Assembly: GCF_010015445.1 (NCBI RefSeq)
Contig: NC_053134.1
Span: forward strand, 13,892,080-13,956,079
Source: Perca fluviatilis
Lineage: Eukaryota > Chordata > Actinopteri > Perciformes > Percidae
DNA length: 64,000 nucleotides
Reading direction: 5' to 3'
Shown: piece after piece, positions 57,984 to 64,000 of the stretch
Position numbering within the stretch: position 1 is the stretch's first letter
How the letters are laid out: each line of letters opens with the position of its first letter
Program-made: the position numbers and the translations under genes
Notes under the pieces: generated by a model
Seen by the model: the letters and a program-made list of their open reading frames with translations, nothing else
Databases searched by the model: none
Told to the model about the DNA's origin: nothing

Positions 57984-59059
57984 CTATACTATGTCTTTTT
58001 TATCACTATTTTCGACATACTATACTATGGCTTTTTTATCACTTTTTTCGACATACTATACTATGGCTTTTTATTACTTTTTTCGACATACTATACTTTA
58101 GCTTTTTTATCACTATTTTCGACATACTATACTATGGCTTTTTTATCACTATTTTCGACACACTATACTATGGTTTTTTTATCCCTTTTTTCGATGTACT
58201 ATACTATGGCTATCTTCGACATACTATACTATGGCTTTTTATTACTTTTTTCAACATACTATACTATGGCTATCTTCGACATACTATACTATGGCTTTTT
58301 TATCACTATTTTCGACATACTATACTATGGCTCTTTTATCACTTTTTTCGATGTACTATACTATGGCTTTTTTATCACTATTTTCGACATACTATACTAT
58401 GGCTCTTTTATCACTTTTTTCGATGTACTATACTACGGCTATCTTCGACATACTATACTATGGCTTTTTTATCACTTTTTTCGACATACTATACTATGGC
58501 TTTCTTCGACATAATTTAATATGTCTTTTTTATCACTTTTTTCTATGGCTTTTTTATCACTTTTTTCGATGTTCTATACTATGGCTATCTTCGACATACT
58601 ATACTATGGCTTTTTTATCACTATTTTCGACATACTATACTATGGCTTTTTTATCACTATTTTCGACATACTATACTATGGCTTTCTTCGACATACCTTA
58701 CTATGGCTTTTTTATCCCTTTTTTCGACATACTATACTATGGCTTTTTTATCACTATTTTCGACATACTATACTATGGCTATCTTCGACATACTTAACTT
58801 TACACTTTTATCACTTTTTTCGATGTACTATACTATGGCTATCTTCGACATACTATACTATGGCTTTTTTATCCCTTTTTTCAATGTACTATACTATGGC
58901 TATCTTCGACATACTATTCTACGTTTTTTTCATCCCTTTTTTTCGACATCCTATACTATTGCTTTTTTATCACTTTTTTCGACATACTATACTATGGCTT
59001 TTTTATCACTATTTTCGACATACTATACTATGTTTTTTTATCCCTTTTTTTGACGTACT

Positions 59060-62000
59060 ATACTATGGCTATCTTCGACGCCACTATATGGCTTTATTAT
59101 TACTTTTGGCCGTGCTATACTATGACTGTCTTACGACGCTTATACTATGGCTTTTTATCACTTTTTTACGACCTTACTACTATGGTTTTATTACTTTTTT
59201 CGACGTAATACTATGCACTTTAGCTTTTTTTTTTTATCACTATTTTACGACTACACTATACTATGTTTTTTATCCCTTTTTTTCGATTAATACTATACAC
59301 TATGGCTATCTTGACATACTATGCACCTATGGCTTTTATTACTTTTTCAACATGCACTATTACTATGGCTATCTTAGACATACTATACTATGGCTTTTTT
59401 ATCACTATTTTACGATACTTTACTATGGCTTTTTTATCCGCACTTTTAGATGTGCTATACTGACTATCTTAGATACTATACTATGGCTTTTTTTATCACT
59501 TTTAGACATACTATACTATGGCTTTATCCACTTTTTAGACATACTATACTATGGCTTTTTATCACTATTTTCGACATACTATACTATGGCTATCTTGACA
59601 TACTTAACTTTACACTTTATCACTTTTTTTTTAGATGTACTTATACTATGGCTATCTTAGGCATACTATACTATGGCTTTTTATCCCTTTTCAATGTACT
59701 GTATACTATGGCTATCTTCGACGCTTGTACTATTCTCGTTTTTTCATCCCTTTTTTCGTATCTATACTATTGCTTTTTATCTTTTTAGACATACTATACT
59801 ATGGCTTTTTTATCACTTATTTTAGATTTATACTATACTATGGTTTTATCCCTTTTTTGACGTTACTATGCCCCATGAAAGTATCTTAGATTATGCTATG
59901 GCTTTTTATTACTTTTGGCGTTACTAACATGACTGTCTTCCCGACATGCACCATACTATGGCTTTTTTTATCCACTTTTTCGACATACTATACTATGGTT
60001 TTATTGCTTTTTAGACGTACTATGCTTTGAAAGCACCGCANNNNNNNNNTGCCGTTATTGTATTACTTCCATATTATTCATTGACATAATATACTATATT
60101 TTTTATCCTTTTTCATCAAAATTATACCATGGTTATTCGACATAATTATTCTATCGTATCCCTTTTTCGACATCCTATACTATTGTTTTTTATCACTGAC
60201 ATACTATACTATATTTTTATCACTATACTATACCTTTATGCTTTTTATCACTTTTATCGTTGGTTATCTCGACTGGTTTCTATACTTTCTGCTATACTCT
60301 TTTTTTTATCGCCTTTTTCCACACCTACTATGGCCTTCCTTTTTCGGCTAATTATACTCAGCTATCTTCGCTATCCAACATCTTTTTTATCCCTTTTTCG
60401 TACTATACTATGACTTTCTATACACTTATTTTTTTTCACTCTTTCAACATACTATACCTGCTTTTTATTTTTCTATGAACTATTTTCTTCCTGCTGTTTT
60501 TTATCACTTTTTCTGGTTTTTTACACCCCCCCCTTCCTACTTTTTTTTATTTTCCCTTCCTCAATCTTTTCGTATCCTACACCCCCCCTACCATGTTTTT
60601 TACTTCCTCTATATTTCCCTTCTTATGGTTTTTTTCCTCTCCCCCACCACTTCCCTACCTTATTTATCACTTTTTCTATGGCGATCTTCCTATACTCTTT
60701 TTTTTCCCTCTTTTTCAATATAAACTATTCTTCTGACATACTATCTCTACATTTTTTTTCTATCCCATACTTTGTTCACTTCTTCTACTATACTCTGTTT
60801 TTTCACTATTTTCGCTTTCTCTGGTCTCTGATACCATACTCATTTTTCCCTGTTTCTTCCCACCAACTTTTTGTACTATCTCATCTTCCTACCTAACATG
60901 GTTTTTTTTTTTTCATACTATACCAGTCTTACCCTTTTTTTCCTTCTTTATCTTTTTTCTAACTATACTACTATACTAGTTTATCACTTTTTTCCACACA
61001 CCATACTTTTTTATCATCTTTTCTCACCTCTCTGTTTTACTCTTTTTTTCCCTTTTCTACCTCTTACCACTTTTCCACTTCCTCCCATATATACCATATT
61101 TTTATCCCTTTTTATACATGGCTATCTTCTACCTATTGCTTTTCATCCCTTTTTCGACATCCATACCTATTGCTTTATCTTCACATACTATACTATGGCT
61201 TTTTTATCACCATTTTCACATACTATACCTGTTTATCCCTTGCATACTATTTATCTTCTACTACCATACCATGGTTTTTATACTTTCCATCTTTGGTTTT
61301 TTCACTTTTTCTAAACTATACTTATGGGTTTATCCTTTTTTGAAATTATACTAATTTCCTCATACATACCTATGGTTTTTTTCCCTTTTTTCTCCTATCC
61401 CCTGACCTTTTCTCCGTTTTTAAGCATACTCCACACACATGGTTTCACTCTATATCTTGAATAATACATTTTATCACTTTTTCAAACTATACTACTTCAT
61501 CTTCCGACAACAATGTTCATAAACCCCTACCATTTTATCTTCCTTTCTACTCCTCCCCATCTTACTTTTAACACTAACTCTTTTACAATTTTAACATATG
61601 TTTTCCCTTTTTCGGAAAACTATGGCCATCTCTTACCATACCATGGTTTTTATTTTTTTTTTTTTTCGACATGTTCTTACATACCATACCATTTTTTATC
61701 ATCCATACCATACTCCTTACTCCCCCACTAACCCAGCCATACATTCTTAATTCCCATTTCCATACCATCTACCTGTCCCTTTTTACATACTATACTATGG
61801 TTTTTATCACTATTTCTACTATACTCACATCACTTTAATATATATCAATGAACATATCTCAACTCCATCCCATAGACACTTTTTCATACCATACATGGTT
61901 TTTTCACTATTTTCACATAGTTTTATCCTTATCTACATACCATGTTATCTTCAATAAACAACTATTTATATTTTTTCAACATCATACTTTGGTTTTATAT

Positions 62001-62560
62001 ACATATATGTTTTCCCCGCACACATCCTCAATAACTTTACTATGGTTTTTATCACTTTTTTCAACATACCATACCATGGTTTATACTTTTTCAACATCAT
62101 ACTTTTTTCCATACACCAACTGTTATCACTCACATACTATACTATGTTTTCCCTTTTTCGTAACTATACCATATTATCCTCTCACATACCATACTATGGT
62201 TTTTTACTTTTAGCTATTTTTTTTTCACCATTTTTACCACCATACCATGGTTTTTTATCCCTTTTTCATACTATGGCATCTCTACATACTCATACCATGG
62301 TTTTTTACTTTTTCAACATAACTATACTATATATCTCCATAATATGGTTTTTTATCACTATTTTCGACATACCATACCATTATCTTCTACATACCATACC
62401 ATGGTTTTACTTTTCGCAAATACCATGGCTATCTTCACATACCATACCTATTTTTCACACATATCTCACACTATACCATGGTTTTCACTTATTTTCAACC
62501 TTATCCCAAATCTTTTTCTGGCTCTCACAACTATACTATGCTTTTTTATCCCTTTTTACG
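59060..62560. other. Disordered satellite section, probably poor sequence
   Basis: From about 59060 the satellite shows frequent single-base gains and losses, recurring GC or GCAC insertions and lost CG in the TCGACAT core. By 60430-62300 the unit is barely recognisable. At 62570 clean units resume abruptly. A run of N lies inside at 60041-60049. Read as a low-accuracy stretch of the assembly more than as true decay. Confidence 0.7.
60041..60049. other. Assembly gap (9 N)
   Basis: Nine undetermined bases inside the disordered satellite stretch. Confidence 1.
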
Positions 62561-64000
62561 TTCCTGTCTCCCATACTTTACTATGGCTTTTTTATCACTT
62601 TTTTCAACATACTATACTATGGCTTTTTATTACTTTTTTCGACATGCTATACTTTGGCTTTTTTATCACTATTTTCGACACACTATACTATTGCTTTTTT
62701 ATCACTATTTTCGACATACTATACTATGTTTTTTTATCCCTTTTTTCGATGTACTATACTATGGCTATCTTCGACATACTATACTATGGCTTTTTATTAC
62801 TTTTTTCGACATGCTATACTTTGCTTTTTTCACCTTTTTTTGACGTACTATACTATGGCTTTTTTATCACTTTTTTCAACATACTATACTATGGCTATCT
62901 TCGACATACTATACTTATGGCTTTTTATCCCTTTTTTGACGTGCACTATACTGTTGATCTCTCGACATACTATACTATGGCTTTTTTATCACTCTTTTCA
63001 ACATACTATACTATGGCTTTTTTTTACTTTTTTCGACATACTATACTATGGCTATCTTCTACATGCCTCACTATGGCTTTTTTATCACTTTTTTCGACAT
63101 ACTATACTATGGCTTTTTTCCCCTATTTTTGACGTACTATACTATGGCTATTTGTCGACTTACTGTACTATGGCTTTTTTATCACTTTTTTCAATGTACT
63201 ATTCTATGGCTATCTTCGACATACTATACTTTGGCTTTTTCATCCCTTTTTTCAACATACTATACTATGGCTATCTTCAAACATACTTTACTATTGCTTT
63301 TTTTATCACTTTTTTCGACATACTATACTATGGCTTTTTATTACTTTTTTCAACATACTATACTATGGCTTTTTATTACTTTTTTCGACATACTATATTA
63401 TGGCTTTTTTATCCCTTTTTTTGACATACTACACTATGGCTTTTTGTCAACATACTGTACTATGGTTTTTTTATCACTTTTTCCGATGTACTATTCTATG
63501 GCTATCTTCGACATACCATGCTATTGCTTTTTTATCACTTTTCATAACATACACTATGGCTTTATTTTTTTTTTTCACACTATACTATAGCTATCTTCAA
63601 CATACTATACAATGGCTTTTTTATCACTTTTTTCGACATACTATACTATGGCTTTTTATTACTTTTTTCGACATGCTATACTTTGGCTTTTTTATCACTA
63701 TTTTCCACATACTATACTATGGTTTTTTTATCCCTTTTTTCGATGCACTATACTATGGCTATCTTCGACATACTATGGCTTTTTATTACTTTTTTCAACA
63801 TATTATACTATGGCTATCTTCGACATACTATACTATGGCTTTTTTATCCCTTTTTTTGACGTACTATACTATGTCTGTCTTCGACATATTTTACTATGGC
63901 TTTTTTATCTCTTTTTTTCGACATTCTATACTGGCTTTTTTATAACCTTTTTTCAACATACTATATTATGGCTTTCTTATCACTTTTTTCAACATACTAT

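Larger units (their letters stand above)
52287..64000 (+). repeat. 36-bp satellite, plus-oriented arm
   Basis: Main unit GGCTTTTTTATCACTTTTTT then CGACATACTATACTAT, 36 bp, with 35-bp variants lacking one T, a TATCCC variant, and a 25-bp short unit GGCTATCTTCGACATACTAT + ACTAT. Because 36 is a multiple of three, units read as the 12-residue peptide MAFLSLFSTYYT and produce open frames of up to 542 codons that are not genes. The array runs off the window end. Confidence 0.95.

Noticed and set aside
53179..59660. Many long open frames (200-542 codons) with F/Y/L-rich repeats
   Set aside because: They arise because the satellite unit is 36 bp; they overlap in several frames and have no non-repeat domain.
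50040..64000. CRISPR-like array
   Set aside because: Units are directly adjacent with no unique spacers, and the genome is vertebrate.

Overview
The window looks like teleost fish DNA. It carries the last two exons of a Wnt5-type gene and, on the same strand, a complete adiponectin receptor 2 gene. WNT5B and ADIPOR2 are also neighbours in tetrapods. The repeats are typical of fish: L2 and Rex1 LINEs, Tc1-like transposons, tRNA-derived SINEs, several hAT-type elements, and many long CA/GT runs. The species cannot be named from this.

Layout. 1-1760: 3' end of wnt5b (two coding exons, 3'UTR). 1761-10690: intergenic DNA with an L2 fragment, a SINE and microsatellites. 10690-47205: adipor2 with eight proposed coding exons (10878-10909, 30404-30602, 40952-41125, 42093-42264, 42765-42951, 43088-43275, 44548-44741, 44932-45060). 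These give 1275 nt in one continuous frame, 424 residues. Intron 1 is about 19.5 kb and intron 2 about 10.3 kb; both are full of repeats. 47205-50040: a block of three DNA-transposon relics. 50040-64000: about 14 kb of a 36-bp satellite in two opposite orientations, meeting at a palindrome at 52226-52286 and interrupted by two hAT-type elements with 8-bp target duplications. From about 59060 to 62560 the satellite becomes noisy and holds a run of N, which suggests poor assembly.

The most unusual object lies in adipor2 intron 1. A 3.8-kb LTR retrotransposon on the minus strand (22143-25964) has two nearly identical LTRs, a primer-binding site, a polypurine tract and a 5-bp target duplication, and sits inside an older Rex1 LINE. 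Its coding region runs Gag (SCAN-like capsid, CCHC knuckle), then a retropepsin with a DTG motif, and then, in the same open frame where reverse transcriptase would be expected, an hnRNP A/B-type RRM with a short Gly-rich tail. No reverse transcriptase or integrase is present. This looks like a non-autonomous element that captured a host RNA-binding domain.

Only wnt5b (secreted signalling ligand) and adipor2 (seven-helix zinc-dependent receptor/ceramidase) are ordinary host genes. They are linked by conserved neighbourhood, not by a shared pathway that the sequence shows. Everything else is repeat-derived.
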